From assembly GCA_963772335.1 (NCBI GenBank), contig CAVYXF010000007.1, positions 62,001 through 126,000 on the forward strand: 64,000 nucleotides of DNA. Reading direction: 5' to 3'. A program made the position numbers and the translations under genes. Of this stretch, positions 8,645 through 15,801 are shown in pieces. The DNA is from CAVYXF01 sp963772335 (lineage in GTDB: Bacteria > Pseudomonadota > Alphaproteobacteria > Rhizobiales > Rhodomicrobiaceae). The notes under the pieces were generated by a model. It ran no database searches. It was not told the origin of the DNA and saw nothing but the letters and a program-made list of their open reading frames with translations. Positions within the stretch are counted from its first letter, which is position 1; each line of letters opens with the position of its first letter.

Positions 8645-8995
8645 TCAGCCGGGGCTTGAGGCACTCGCCATTTTCCGGCAGCTCTCGGCGCAGCGCCGGC
8701 AGACCTCAGCACAGCGCTTCATCTCCTCATCCTCCATGGCCTCGCAGGAATTGGCGCAGGCATCGCACACTTCCGCGCAGGCCCGGCAGGTCGTGGCATG
8801 AAGCGCGGAGTTGCGGGTCATGAAGTCGGCGGATGTCTGGCAGATCTGGATGCAATCCGCCATGACCCGCACGTGGTCCGGCTCGGTGTGGCCGTGATCG
8901 AGGCAGTAATTGAACAGCGTCGACTGGCAGGTATCGCGGCATGACCAGCACAGCTGGATGCACTCAGCAAATTCCGGATTGGTGTGAGGAGGCAT
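8645..8995 (-). CDS. four-helix bundle copper-binding/storage protein (Csp-like, DUF326)
   Basis: 116 residues dense in cysteines arranged along helices: CIQLCWSCRDTC, CLDHGH, CIQICQTS, TCRACAEVCDACANSC and RCAEVCRRCAESC. This CxxxC/CxxC ladder is the signature of the DUF326 family, whose characterised members (Csp3 type) store Cu(I) inside a four-helix bundle. No signal peptide, so cytosolic. The ATG at 8995 has GGAGAG at good spacing; 12 further upstream codons are open but lack support. A GGAAC...GTTCC palindrome lies 21-48 bases upstream. Confidence 0.93.
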   Translation of the reverse strand: MPPHTNPEFAECIQLCWSCRDTCQSTLFNYCLDHGHTEPDHVRVMADCIQICQTSADFMTRNSALHATTCRACAEVCDACANSCEAMEDEEMKRCAEVCRRCAESCRKMASASSPG

Positions 8996-9015
8996 GGCTC
9001 TCTCCTTTCCCCGAA

Positions 9016-9043
9016 GGAACCTCGTCACCACGGTGATAGTTCC
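9016..9043. promoter_or_regulatory. palindrome GGAAC...GTTCC upstream of the copper-storage gene
   Basis: GGAAC at 9016-9020 and GTTCC at 9039-9043 flank an inner TCACCacGGTGA inverted repeat. It could be a metal-responsive operator, or on either strand a weak EcfG-type box (GGAAC-N17-AGTT on plus, GGAAC-N17-GGTT on minus). Which of these, if any, is functional is unknown. Confidence 0.35.
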
Positions 9044-9167
9044 GGTGCGCCCTACGCCCGCGACCTGGGTCTCTCGTGTCGGCGCGGCACGCTGCCTTGT
9101 GGTAAGTTATTCCTAGTGAATAAGGAGCGCGGCATTCGCGCCGAGCCGATAAGGGTGAGGAAACGTC

Positions 9168-10025
9168 ATGATAGATTTTCCGATCGTCGACAGCCACGTG
9201 CATCTCTTGAACCCGGAGCGGCTCGGCTATGGCTGGACGCGGAACGCGCCGCAGCTAGACCGGACTGTGCTGCCCGAGCATCTTAGCAAGGCGGCCGACC
9301 CGGTGCGCATCGATCAGTTCGTGTTCGTCGAAGTCGATGTCGATGAGGGCCAGTATCTTGATGAGGCGGCCTGGGTCTCGGAGCTCGCCGAGCGCGAACC
9401 GAGGCTCAAGGGCATGGTGGCAGCCCTGCCGCTTGAGCGGGGCGCCGAGATCGAAGGCGATCTGGACCGGCTCTGCCAGCACAAGACTCTGCGCGGCATC
9501 CGCCGCCTCATCCAGAACCAGCCCGATCCCGATTTCTGCATCCGCCCCGACTTCATCGCGGGGCTGAAGCTGCTAGGCTCCCGCGACCTCGTCTTCGATA
9601 TCTGCGTGTTCCATCATCATCTGCCGAATGTAATCAAGATGGTCAGGCAGTGCCCTGAGGTGCGCTTCGTGCTCGACCACATCGGCAAGCCTCCGATCAA
9701 GGCCGGCGGCATGGAGCCGTGGCGGCAAGATCTGGTGGAACTCGCCACTCTCGACCACGTGCATTGCAAGATATCCGGCGTTACCACCGAGGCCGACCAC
9801 AAGGCGTGGACGCGCGATCAGATCCGCCCCTATATCGAGCACGCGATCGCGGCGTTCGGCTTCGACCGGGTCATGTATGGCGGCGACTGGCATGTGCTTG
9901 AGCTGGCAGGGAACTATCCCGACTGGGTCGACATCGTCGACGAGATCACGCGCGGCGCATCCGATGAGGATCGGCGCAAGCTGTTCCGAGACAATGCAAT
10001 CCGCTTCTATCGCCTGGACAAATGA
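9168..10025 (+). CDS. amidohydrolase, 2-pyrone-4,6-dicarboxylate hydrolase-like (COG3618)
   Basis: 285 residues, a TIM-barrel metal-dependent hydrolase. The N-terminal metal motif DSHVHLLNP, the middle VFHHHLPNV, the RFVLDHIGKPP strand and the C-terminal MYGGDWHVLE aspartate are all present. The family acts on lactones and pyrones (PDC hydrolase, L-rhamnono- or L-fuconolactonase). GTGAGG precedes the ATG. The stop is 7 bases before the ATG of the FMN oxidase gene, and an RraA-like aldolase gene follows, so this is one catabolic operon. Lactone or pyrone opening is the probable reaction; the substrate is inferred, not seen. Confidence 0.9.
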   Translation: MIDFPIVDSHVHLLNPERLGYGWTRNAPQLDRTVLPEHLSKAADPVRIDQFVFVEVDVDEGQYLDEAAWVSELAEREPRLKGMVAALPLERGAEIEGDLDRLCQHKTLRGIRRLIQNQPDPDFCIRPDFIAGLKLLGSRDLVFDICVFHHHLPNVIKMVRQCPEVRFVLDHIGKPPIKAGGMEPWRQDLVELATLDHVHCKISGVTTEADHKAWTRDQIRPYIEHAIAAFGFDRVMYGGDWHVLELAGNYPDWVDIVDEITRGASDEDRRKLFRDNAIRFYRLDK

Positions 10026-10032
10026 GGCGCCG

Positions 10033-11307
10033 ATGACACCCCAGGGATGGAAAGCGGCTTCATACAATGTCGATTGCTTTCGCCGGCGCGCACGTAGCGT
10101 GCTGCCGCGCGCGATCTTTGATTTCGCCGATGGCGGAGCGGAGAAGGAATGGACGCTCAGGCGCAACGAGACCGCCTTCGATGACGTCGCCCTGATGCCG
10201 CGCCCGCTGCGGGGGGCGGCCGAGCGCGACCAATCGGTGATGCTGTTTGGTCAGCGCTTGTCGATGCCTGTCATGATCGGGCCGACCGGGCTTGCAGGAT
10301 TGTTCTGGCCGGGCGGCGAACTCTGCTCGGCCCGCGCGGCGGCGCAGCACGGAACGGTTTATTGTCTCAGTCACGGCTCGGTCTGCCGGCTGGAGGACCT
10401 TGCCGGGATGAAGGATGCGCCGCGTTGGATGCAGGTCTTCATCTATAAGGACCGTGGATTCACCGACGAGCTCACCCGGCGCGCGCAGCAGGCCGGCTAT
10501 GGTGCTCTTGTCCTCACCATCGACAACCAGCTTCTCGGCAACCGCGAGCGCGATGTCCGCAATGGCTTCGGCATCCCGCCCCGTCTCGGTGCGGCAGGCC
10601 TTACAAAAATGGCGCTGAAGACTGGCTGGCTGTGGCGGATGCAAAGCGAGCTGTCTCGCATCACTTTCGGCAATTACGTCCGCGAAGGCGAGCCGGCGGA
10701 CGCCGCGGCCCTCGCCGGCAAGATGGCCCGGTTGCTCGACCCGGCGCTGTGCTGGTCGGATGTTGACGCGCTGCGCAAAATCTGGGATGGGCCGCTGATC
10801 CTGAAGGGCATCATCCACCCCGAAGAGGCGCGCGAGGCCGTGCAGCACGGCATTGATGCGGTCATCGTTTCAAACCATGGCGGCCGGCAGCTCGATGGTG
10901 CGGCAAGCTCGCTCGACGTCCTGCCCGCCGTTGTCGAAGCGGTAGGCGGACGGATTCCCGTGCTTCTCGATGGGGGTGTGCGCCGCGGGAGCGACGTGCT
11001 GAAGGCGCTCGCGCTCGGCGCAACCGCCTGCCTGATTGCCCGTCCGCAACTCTGGGCGCTCGCCACCGCCGGAGAGGACGGCGTCAGCCATCTCCTGGAC
11101 ATCTTTCGCCGCGAGATCGACCGCGCCATGGGGCTATGCGGGCTGCGCACTCTGAAGGAGGTCGGCCCTGACCTTCTGATCCGCAGGCACCAATGGCTCC
11201 AGCCTTTCAGTGCGACAACCACAACGCAAGGAAACGCTCATGATCAAAGATCCCCCACTCCTGCGGATGCGGCGCCACTTTGCACGCCCTACGAGCGCGC
11301 AGATTGA
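10033..11307 (+). CDS. FMN-dependent alpha-hydroxy acid oxidase/dehydrogenase (LldD family)
   Basis: About 424 residues from the ATG at 10033. The FMN TIM-barrel shows IFDFADGGAEKEWTLRRNE near the N-terminus, the active-site VSNHGGRQLDGA (catalytic His and Arg) and PVLLDGGVRRGSDVLKALALGA for the FMN phosphate. It oxidises a 2-hydroxy acid such as lactate, glycolate or a larger hydroxy acid. The C-terminal 22 residues run 68 bases into the next gene, which is more overlap than usual and could mark a small sequence error near 11200. It belongs with the amidohydrolase and RraA-like genes. Confidence 0.92.
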   Translation: MTPQGWKAASYNVDCFRRRARSVLPRAIFDFADGGAEKEWTLRRNETAFDDVALMPRPLRGAAERDQSVMLFGQRLSMPVMIGPTGLAGLFWPGGELCSARAAAQHGTVYCLSHGSVCRLEDLAGMKDAPRWMQVFIYKDRGFTDELTRRAQQAGYGALVLTIDNQLLGNRERDVRNGFGIPPRLGAAGLTKMALKTGWLWRMQSELSRITFGNYVREGEPADAAALAGKMARLLDPALCWSDVDALRKIWDGPLILKGIIHPEEAREAVQHGIDAVIVSNHGGRQLDGAASSLDVLPAVVEAVGGRIPVLLDGGVRRGSDVLKALALGATACLIARPQLWALATAGEDGVSHLLDIFRREIDRAMGLCGLRTLKEVGPDLLIRRHQWLQPFSATTTTQGNAHDQRSPTPADAAPLCTPYERAD

Positions 11308-11926
11308 AGCCTTTCGCGGGCTCCAGACCGGCTATGTCGTCGATGCCATGAACGGCAGGGGCGCGATGGACGGCCGCATCAAGCCGATTGACGGGAGCGT
11401 TGCATTTTGCGGAGTGGCGCTCCCCTGCCATGCCGGCCCCGCCGACAACCTCGCGGTGTTCGGAGCTCTTTCCATTGCTCAGCCCGGCGATGTGATCGTG
11501 TGCGGGGCAGATGCCTTCGCCGAAACCGCCGTAATCGGCGATCTCCTGCTCGGCATGATGAAAAATCGCGGTGCCGCTGCCTTCGTGACCGACGGTTTCG
11601 CCCGTGACGTGCCGGGCATCATCGCGGTCGGGCTGCCGTGCTATGCGGCCGGGATCACGCCGAACTCTCCCGCGCGCAATGGTCCTGGCACGGTCGGCCT
11701 TCCTGTCGTGGTGGGCGGCGTGGCGGTGAGCGCAGGCGACATCGTGATCGGCGACCAGGATGGCGTTGTGGTTGTTCCCGCCGCGCTGATCCAGCAGACA
11801 ATCGACAGGCTGCCAGCCATCCGCGCGGCCGAAGCCGATCTCGACGCAAAGGTCAAGGCAGGCCTGGAAGTTCCTGGATTCATCCAGGACATGATCGATG
11901 CGGGCCAATTCACCGAGGTCGATTAA
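11240..11926 (+). CDS. RraA-like aldolase/decarboxylase (HMG/CHA aldolase family)
   Basis: About 228 residues from the ATG at 11240 (AAGGAAA upstream). Hallmarks of the RraA-like fold are the early YVVDAMNGRGAMDGRIKP, the GDVIVCGADAFAETAVIGDL glycine-rich turn, FVTDGFARDVPGI and the C-terminal GDIVIGDQDGVVVVPAAL. In bacteria the non-RNase members are 4-hydroxy-4-methyl-2-oxoglutarate / 4-carboxy-4-hydroxy-2-oxoadipate aldolases or oxaloacetate decarboxylases, which use Mg. Position after a PDC-hydrolase-like gene suggests the last, pyruvate-forming step of a ring-cleavage-type pathway. Confidence 0.9.
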   Translation: MIKDPPLLRMRRHFARPTSAQIEAFRGLQTGYVVDAMNGRGAMDGRIKPIDGSVAFCGVALPCHAGPADNLAVFGALSIAQPGDVIVCGADAFAETAVIGDLLLGMMKNRGAAAFVTDGFARDVPGIIAVGLPCYAAGITPNSPARNGPGTVGLPVVVGGVAVSAGDIVIGDQDGVVVVPAALIQQTIDRLPAIRAAEADLDAKVKAGLEVPGFIQDMIDAGQFTEVD

Positions 11927-11966
11927 ATCGGCTGCCGCGGCGACGCGGTGATTGTTCCTGGGCGCC

Positions 11967-12572
11967 TTACGCCCAAGGACGCGCCGCGTGCACCCGCTGC
12001 TCGAAGGCATCGATAGCGGCCTTCTTGTTCAGTGTCAGGCCGATATCGTCCAGCCCTTCGATCAGGCATTTCTTTTTGAACGGGTCGATGTCGAAATGGA
12101 TGACGCCGCCGTCCGGCCCGCGGATTTCCTGGTTCGGCAAATCGACGGTGACCCTAGCATTGGCGCCGCGCGAGGCATCGTCCAAGAGCTTATCGATCTC
12201 ACTTTGCGGCAGTGTGATCAGCAGGATGCCGTTCTTGAAGGCGTTGTTGTAGAAGATGTCGGCAAAGCTCGGCGCGATCACACAGCGTATGCCAAAATCC
12301 AGGAGCGCCCAGGGCGCATGCTCACGGCTCGAACCGCAGCCGAAATTGGCGCCGGCGATCAGGATCTCTGCGCTGCGATAGGCCGGCTTGTTCAGCACGA
12401 AATCCGGGTTCTCGCGGCCCTCAGCGTCGTAACGCATCTCATGGAAGAGGTTGGCACCGAGCCCAGTGCGCTTGATGGTCTTCAGGAATTGCTTGGGGAT
12501 GATCATGTCGGTGTCGACATTGATCATCGGCAAGGGAGCGGCAATACCGGTCAGCTCGGTGAACTTTTCCAT
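11967..12572 (-). CDS. leuD: 3-isopropylmalate dehydratase small subunit
   Basis: 201 residues, the swivelling domain of isopropylmalate isomerase. The conserved blocks are VDTDMIIPKQFLKTI, LIAGANFGCGSSREHAPWAL and the strand CVIAPSFADIFYNNAFKNGI. It works with LeuC, which is not in this window. The ATG at 12572 begins MEKFTELTGIAAPLP, the usual family start. The MarC gene stops 24 bases upstream on the same strand. Confidence 0.98.
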   Translation of the reverse strand: MEKFTELTGIAAPLPMINVDTDMIIPKQFLKTIKRTGLGANLFHEMRYDAEGRENPDFVLNKPAYRSAEILIAGANFGCGSSREHAPWALLDFGIRCVIAPSFADIFYNNAFKNGILLITLPQSEIDKLLDDASRGANARVTVDLPNQEIRGPDGGVIHFDIDPFKKKCLIEGLDDIGLTLNKKAAIDAFEQRVHAARPWA

Positions 12573-12596
12573 GGGGAGTTCCTGGATAAACTGTGA

Positions 12597-13235
12597 TCAC
12601 ATGTTTTTAGCGAAAATCGCGCTCGCGGCAACCCCGTTGAAGATGGACTGCATGGCAAGCCCTGCGAGCAGGATGCCGAACACCCGCTGGATCACCTTCT
12701 GGGCGGTAAGGCCAATCACGCGTGGCAGCTCCTGGGCGGCGAGCAGGAAGACCAGGGTGAGCGCCATCACCAGCAGCAACGCTAGCACGACCGCGGCCTG
12801 GCTGGTCAGATCGGCGCCGGCATTGGCCATCATCAGGATCGCTCCGCTCATTGCGCCAGGTCCAGCGAGCAGGGGCGTTGCCAACGGGAACACCGCGATG
12901 TCGTCCTTGCGGCGCGCCTCCTGGGTCTCGGTCGGCGAGATCGACAGCGGCCCCTCCTTCCAGGCAAAGATCAGATCGAGCGAGATGATCAGCAGTATCA
13001 CCCCGCCCGCTGCCTGCAGGGCAGGTGTCGAGACGCCGAGCTGGTCGAGGATAACCTGGCCGAGCAGGGCAAAGAACAAAAGGATGCCGGTCGCGATCGC
13101 GGTTGCGCGCAAGGCGATGGCCCAGCGCTCCTCACCAGTGAGCTGCGGTGCAAGACCCGCAAACAGCACCGCCGCCTCGATCGGTCCGATGGTGGCGAAG
13201 AAGGTGGTGAAAGCTTTGAGCGCGACGGCGAACAT
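12597..13235 (-). CDS. MarC-family integral membrane protein
   Basis: About 212 residues and six predicted transmembrane segments from the ATG at 13235. FFATIGPIEAAVLFAGLAPQ and the PLATPLLAGPGAMSGAILMM segment are typical of the MarC/UPF0056 family. Members were once linked to multiple antibiotic resistance, but the function is not established. An upstream extension of about 25 residues is open but lacks hydrophobic or conserved character. Located just upstream of leuD on the same strand. Confidence 0.88.
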   Translation of the reverse strand: MFAVALKAFTTFFATIGPIEAAVLFAGLAPQLTGEERWAIALRATAIATGILLFFALLGQVILDQLGVSTPALQAAGGVILLIISLDLIFAWKEGPLSISPTETQEARRKDDIAVFPLATPLLAGPGAMSGAILMMANAGADLTSQAAVVLALLLVMALTLVFLLAAQELPRVIGLTAQKVIQRVFGILLAGLAMQSIFNGVAASAIFAKNM

Positions 13236-13349
13236 GGGCGCCAGATGGCGCCGGATCGCCAGCGCGGTCAAGCTCCACCTGGGAAGCCGGCTCCCGGATT
13301 GCGGAAGCACGTCAATGGCGCTCAGCCGAGCAGGCTCGCAGCGCTCTGA

Positions 13350-13796
13350 TTATTTGGCCTCGTCGTCACCGACCCCATAATCCTCGTCAGAGCCGGCGCC
13401 GCCCTCCTCCTCCCAGCGCTTGCCCGGTGCTTTGGGCTGGTCGCCGCCGGTTTCGCCGCCCGGCTCCGCATAGCTCTGGTCGCCATAGCGGGATCTGTCG
13501 TCTTGCATCTGCGGCTCTTGGCCGGGTGGAGCGAAGGGGCGCTCATAGGGCGAGCTATTTGGCTTTTCGGAATTCGGCTCGCGGTGAGGAGCCTCGTCCG
13601 GGGGCGTGACCGAATGCTCGGTTGAATGCCAGCGCTCCTCATTGCCATAGCGGCGCGCCACCTCGTCGTCTTCCGTACCATCTTCGCGGCGCCATCTTCC
13701 GCTTTGCCCGACATTGTCCGGGCGCCGCTCTAATGGCTCATCGGCCGGGCGCGGCTTCGCACCCCTGCCGCCGTCGTTCGTAGGATCATCCGCCAT
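13350..13796 (-). CDS. acidic, intrinsically disordered protein of unknown function
   Basis: 148 residues rich in Asp, Glu, Pro, Gly, Asn and Arg, without a hydrophobic core: MADDPTNDGGRGAKPRPADE at the start, ending in GSDEDYGVGDDEAK. No domain is recognisable and it should be unfolded in solution. It is placed next to the general stress island and resembles the hydrophilic, desiccation-type proteins often found there, but this link is inference. ATG at 13796, with a GTG one codon upstream; the upstream small gene would overlap its start by 11 bases. Confidence 0.6.
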   Translation of the reverse strand: MADDPTNDGGRGAKPRPADEPLERRPDNVGQSGRWRREDGTEDDEVARRYGNEERWHSTEHSVTPPDEAPHREPNSEKPNSSPYERPFAPPGQEPQMQDDRSRYGDQSYAEPGGETGGDQPKAPGKRWEEEGGAGSDEDYGVGDDEAK

Positions 13797-14022
13797 CACG
13801 CGCCTCAGTGCTCTGGAGCGTGTGCAGGAGCAGGTACTGAAGCGCTTCTGCTGATTCCATAACTATGTCCTTCGGTAAGTCCTTGCACACCGAAACGTGA
13901 TCTGGGGGGCGCCAGTTCCATCCTCCGCGTCCGCCAGAAATGCCTGGTTTTTTGGGGCCTGTCCTTGGAACCAACTCTGAGCCGGTTCGTTTTCCTTGTC
14001 GAAGTATGTAGGCGATGCGCAT
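13786..14022 (-). CDS. possible 78-residue protein, unknown
   Basis: ATG at 14022 with a strong ribosome site (GGGGGAGGGAAG directly upstream). The product begins MRIAYILRQGKRTGSELVPR and has the helical tract PKDIVMESAEALQYLLLHTL near its end. I do not recognise it. It would overlap the start of the disordered-protein gene by 11 bases, which fits translational coupling. A perfect EcfG promoter (13967-13991) and the candidate small RNA run through it on the opposite strand, so it could also be a chance open frame. Confidence 0.35.
   Translation of the reverse strand: MRIAYILRQGKRTGSELVPRTGPKKPGISGGRGGWNWRPPDHVSVCKDLPKDIVMESAEALQYLLLHTLQSTEARDGG
13967..13991 (+). promoter_or_regulatory. perfect EcfG promoter (GGAAC-N16-CGTT)
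   Basis: GGAAC at 13967-13971 and CGTT at 13988-13991 with a 16-base spacer match the alphaproteobacterial general-stress promoter consensus exactly. The next annotated plus-strand gene is csbD at 14180, but a strong terminator lies in between, so the direct product may be a short RNA. Confidence 0.75.
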
Positions 14023-14109
14023 CTTCCCTCCCCCGATGCCCTCATATGCCATCGCCCACGTGCCTTTTTTGGCCCGCATGACACCAAGCTCTGCGGGCCA
14101 AATTTTTTT
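13998..14109 (+). ncRNA. candidate EcfG-dependent small RNA or attenuated csbD leader
   Basis: The segment starts about 7 bases after the perfect EcfG -10 element and ends in a textbook intrinsic terminator. The 112-base transcript has no credible reading frame, is pyrimidine-rich with a UCUUCCCUCCCCC tract (anti-Shine-Dalgarno-like), and is antisense to the ribosome site and start of the 78-residue frame at 14022. The transcription start is inferred from promoter geometry. It could instead be the 5' leader of csbD with conditional termination. Confidence 0.5.
14068..14109 (+). terminator. intrinsic terminator, perfect 10-bp stem plus T7
   Basis: TTTGGCCCGC (14068-14077) pairs perfectly with GCGGGCCAAA (14093-14102) across a 15-base loop and is followed by seven T. 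The T tract is on the plus strand only. No plus-strand protein gene lies upstream for over 2 kb, so it probably ends the RNA started at 13967. Confidence 0.8.
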
Positions 14110-14179
14110 GCGGAGAGAGACAATACCTCGGCTTTCTCGCTGTAGTGCCGGTGCCGAGGCCATATCAAAGGAGAGCGAC

Positions 14180-14377
14180 ATGAACTGGGACCAGGTCCAA
14201 GGCAATTGGAAGCAGTTTCAGGGCAAGATGCAGGAGACCTGGGGCGATCTCACCGATGACGATCTCGCCATGGTCGAAGGCAAACAGCAGCAGCTGGTTG
14301 GAAGAATCCAGGAGCGCTACGGCGTCGGCAAAGAGGAAGCTCAGCGCCAAGTCGATGAGTGGCTGAATAATCTGTAG
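14180..14377 (+). CDS. CsbD-family stress protein
   Basis: 65 residues, MNWDQVQGNWKQFQGKMQET then the conserved WGDLTDDDL and a C-terminal QLVGRIQERYG helix: the standard CsbD pattern of a small, hydrophilic, helical protein induced by general stress. ATG preceded by AAAGGAGAG. A 7-bp inverted repeat (CCTCGGC 14126-14132, GCCGAGG 14153-14159) sits in the leader just upstream of the ribosome site. The only recognisable promoter upstream is the EcfG-type one at 13967, separated by a terminator, so expression may depend on read-through. Confidence 0.92.
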   Translation: MNWDQVQGNWKQFQGKMQETWGDLTDDDLAMVEGKQQQLVGRIQERYGVGKEEAQRQVDEWLNNL

Positions 14378-14412
14378 GCGAGCACAACGAGTCAGAACAA
14401 GCGAGTCTCGCG

Positions 14413-14443
14413 AAGGGTGGCGGCTTGGCTGCCGCCCTTTCTT
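14413..14443. terminator. hairpin terminator between convergent csbD and phyR
   Basis: GGCGGC-TTGGCT-GCCGCC with A-rich left and TTTCTT right flanks lies just after csbD and touches the phyR stop. It probably ends csbD transcription and may act in both directions. Confidence 0.55.
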
Positions 14444-15269
14444 ACGGGGTGCTGGCCGCAGGCCGGCTAACCCCACTGTCCTGTCGCGGTTTGGCCTTCA
14501 GATCGAAGAACAGTGCTTGGCTGGTGATAGCCTTTACATTTTCCGGCGCGAACGGCTTGGTGATGAGGAATGTCGGCTCGGGACGCTCGCCGGTGAGCAG
14601 CCGTTCCGGATAGGCGGTGATGAACACGATCGGCACGCCTAAAATGCCGAGAATGTCGTTCACCGCTTCAATGCCGGAGCTGCCATCCGCAAGCTGAATG
14701 TCTGCGAGCACAAGGCCGACAGGCTGGGCGGCAATGGCTGCGACGGCTTCGTGATGGGTACGTGCAACGGCGGTGACGTTGTGGCCTAGGCTGGTCATGA
14801 TTTCCTTCAGATCGAGGGCGATCATCGGCTCGTCCTCGATGATCAGCACATCGGTCGCAACCTGCCGCATCATCTCCTGATTGGCCTGCGCAATCAGCTC
14901 TGCCACTTCATCCGTATTGAGCGACAGCGCATTGGCTGCGTCCTCGACACTGAAACCTTCGAGCGCCCTGAGCAGATAGGCCTGGCGAGGAAGCGGGGAT
15001 AGCCGGCTTAGCCGGCGGTCGGCTGCGGTTTCCTCCTCGCTGGCGCGCGGAGCCGCGGCGTCCGGCGACTCCTGGTTATAAATCTTCAGAAACAGACGAT
15101 AGATCGCGACTTTGATTGGGAGGTCGGGCGAAAGCCTTGCCGGGTTTTCCACGAGCGCCTGGAGCACGGCTGCGATCAAATTGTCGCCGGCGATCTGGTT
15201 CCCGGTGAGCGCACGGGCATAACGGCGCAAATTCGGAAGCGCGGCGCTGATGGATTGAGAAAGACGCAT
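14442..15269 (-). CDS. phyR: PhyR, anti-anti-sigma response regulator of the general stress response
   Basis: 275 residues. Residues 1-135 form a sigma-factor-like domain (LPNLRRYARALTGNQIAGDN, later LPRQAYLLRALEGFSVEDAA) and residues about 139-260 form a receiver with acidic pocket IIEDEP and phospho-acceptor Asp190 in VLADIQLADGSSG. When phosphorylated, the sigma-like domain binds NepR and frees EcfG. It is divergent from nepR-ecfG, with back-to-back EcfG promoters in the 214-base gap. No histidine kinase of the HWE/HisKA2 type is adjacent. Confidence 0.97.
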   Translation of the reverse strand: MRLSQSISAALPNLRRYARALTGNQIAGDNLIAAVLQALVENPARLSPDLPIKVAIYRLFLKIYNQESPDAAAPRASEEETAADRRLSRLSPLPRQAYLLRALEGFSVEDAANALSLNTDEVAELIAQANQEMMRQVATDVLIIEDEPMIALDLKEIMTSLGHNVTAVARTHHEAVAAIAAQPVGLVLADIQLADGSSGIEAVNDILGILGVPIVFITAYPERLLTGERPEPTFLITKPFAPENVKAITSQALFFDLKAKPRQDSGVSRPAASTP

Positions 15270-15305
15270 AGCCAGACCCCGATGCTGAAATACCCCGGCG
15301 AAGAA

Positions 15306-15330
15306 ACTCGCGGTGTGTGCCTTTGTTCCA
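15306..15330 (-). promoter_or_regulatory. EcfG-type promoter of phyR
   Basis: On the minus strand GGAAC (15330-15326) is followed by 16 bases and AGTT (15309-15306), one mismatch from the GGAAC-N16-CGTT consensus. It points at phyR and gives positive autoregulation. Confidence 0.65.
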
Positions 15331-15339
15331 CAATGTGCG

Positions 15340-15365
15340 GAACCGCGCTAGGCCGCCGTGAGTTT
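15340..15365 (+). promoter_or_regulatory. EcfG-type promoter of nepR-ecfG
   Basis: GGAAC (15340-15344), 17-base spacer, AGTT (15362-15365). It is arranged back to back with the phyR promoter: the two GGAAC boxes are only 9 bases apart, so divergent initiation probably shares this short segment. Confidence 0.65.
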
Positions 15366-15483
15366 CAAAACCTGTCACGCAATATATGCGCACCACCGCA
15401 ACTTTATTCCGGCAAAGTGACGATGATCAGACGAGATTACCGCCAGAATTGAGTTCGGCAATAGACTTTGTGAGGGAGCATAA

Positions 15484-15801
15484 ATGCCGAGAGAAAAGGT
15501 CTGTGTCCAGTCTCAGGAAGGCGCAGGCGCGGAGTTGAACCGGGTTTTCGAGGCGAGATCGGATATTACCCTTGCTAAGAATCTGGCGCGAGCTCTGCAC
15601 CGGGCAGCCGACGGGTATGTTGGTGCCAGGTGCACACTGGGCGATTCCAAGCCGCGACAGCCGGAGCGCGACAGTCCGGAGCTGGCCGAACATATCACCA
15701 ATCATCTACGCGTCGCTTATGACGAACTGCTGAACGAGCCGGTTCCCGAGCATCTGAAGAGGCTTCTGGCCAATCTCTGTGAGGCGGAGGATAAGTCTTG
15801 A
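15484..15801 (+). CDS. nepR: NepR anti-sigma factor
   Basis: 105 residues; the first 65 are variable and the conserved NepR core is LAEHITNHLRVAYDELLNEP followed by VPEHLKRLLANL. This two-helix element wraps around EcfG and keeps it inactive until PhyR-P takes NepR away. The N-terminal extension is long for the family. Its TGA overlaps the TTG start of ecfG (TTGA), giving tight coupling that keeps the two proteins balanced. Confidence 0.93.
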   Translation: MPREKVCVQSQEGAGAELNRVFEARSDITLAKNLARALHRAADGYVGARCTLGDSKPRQPERDSPELAEHITNHLRVAYDELLNEPVPEHLKRLLANLCEAEDKS

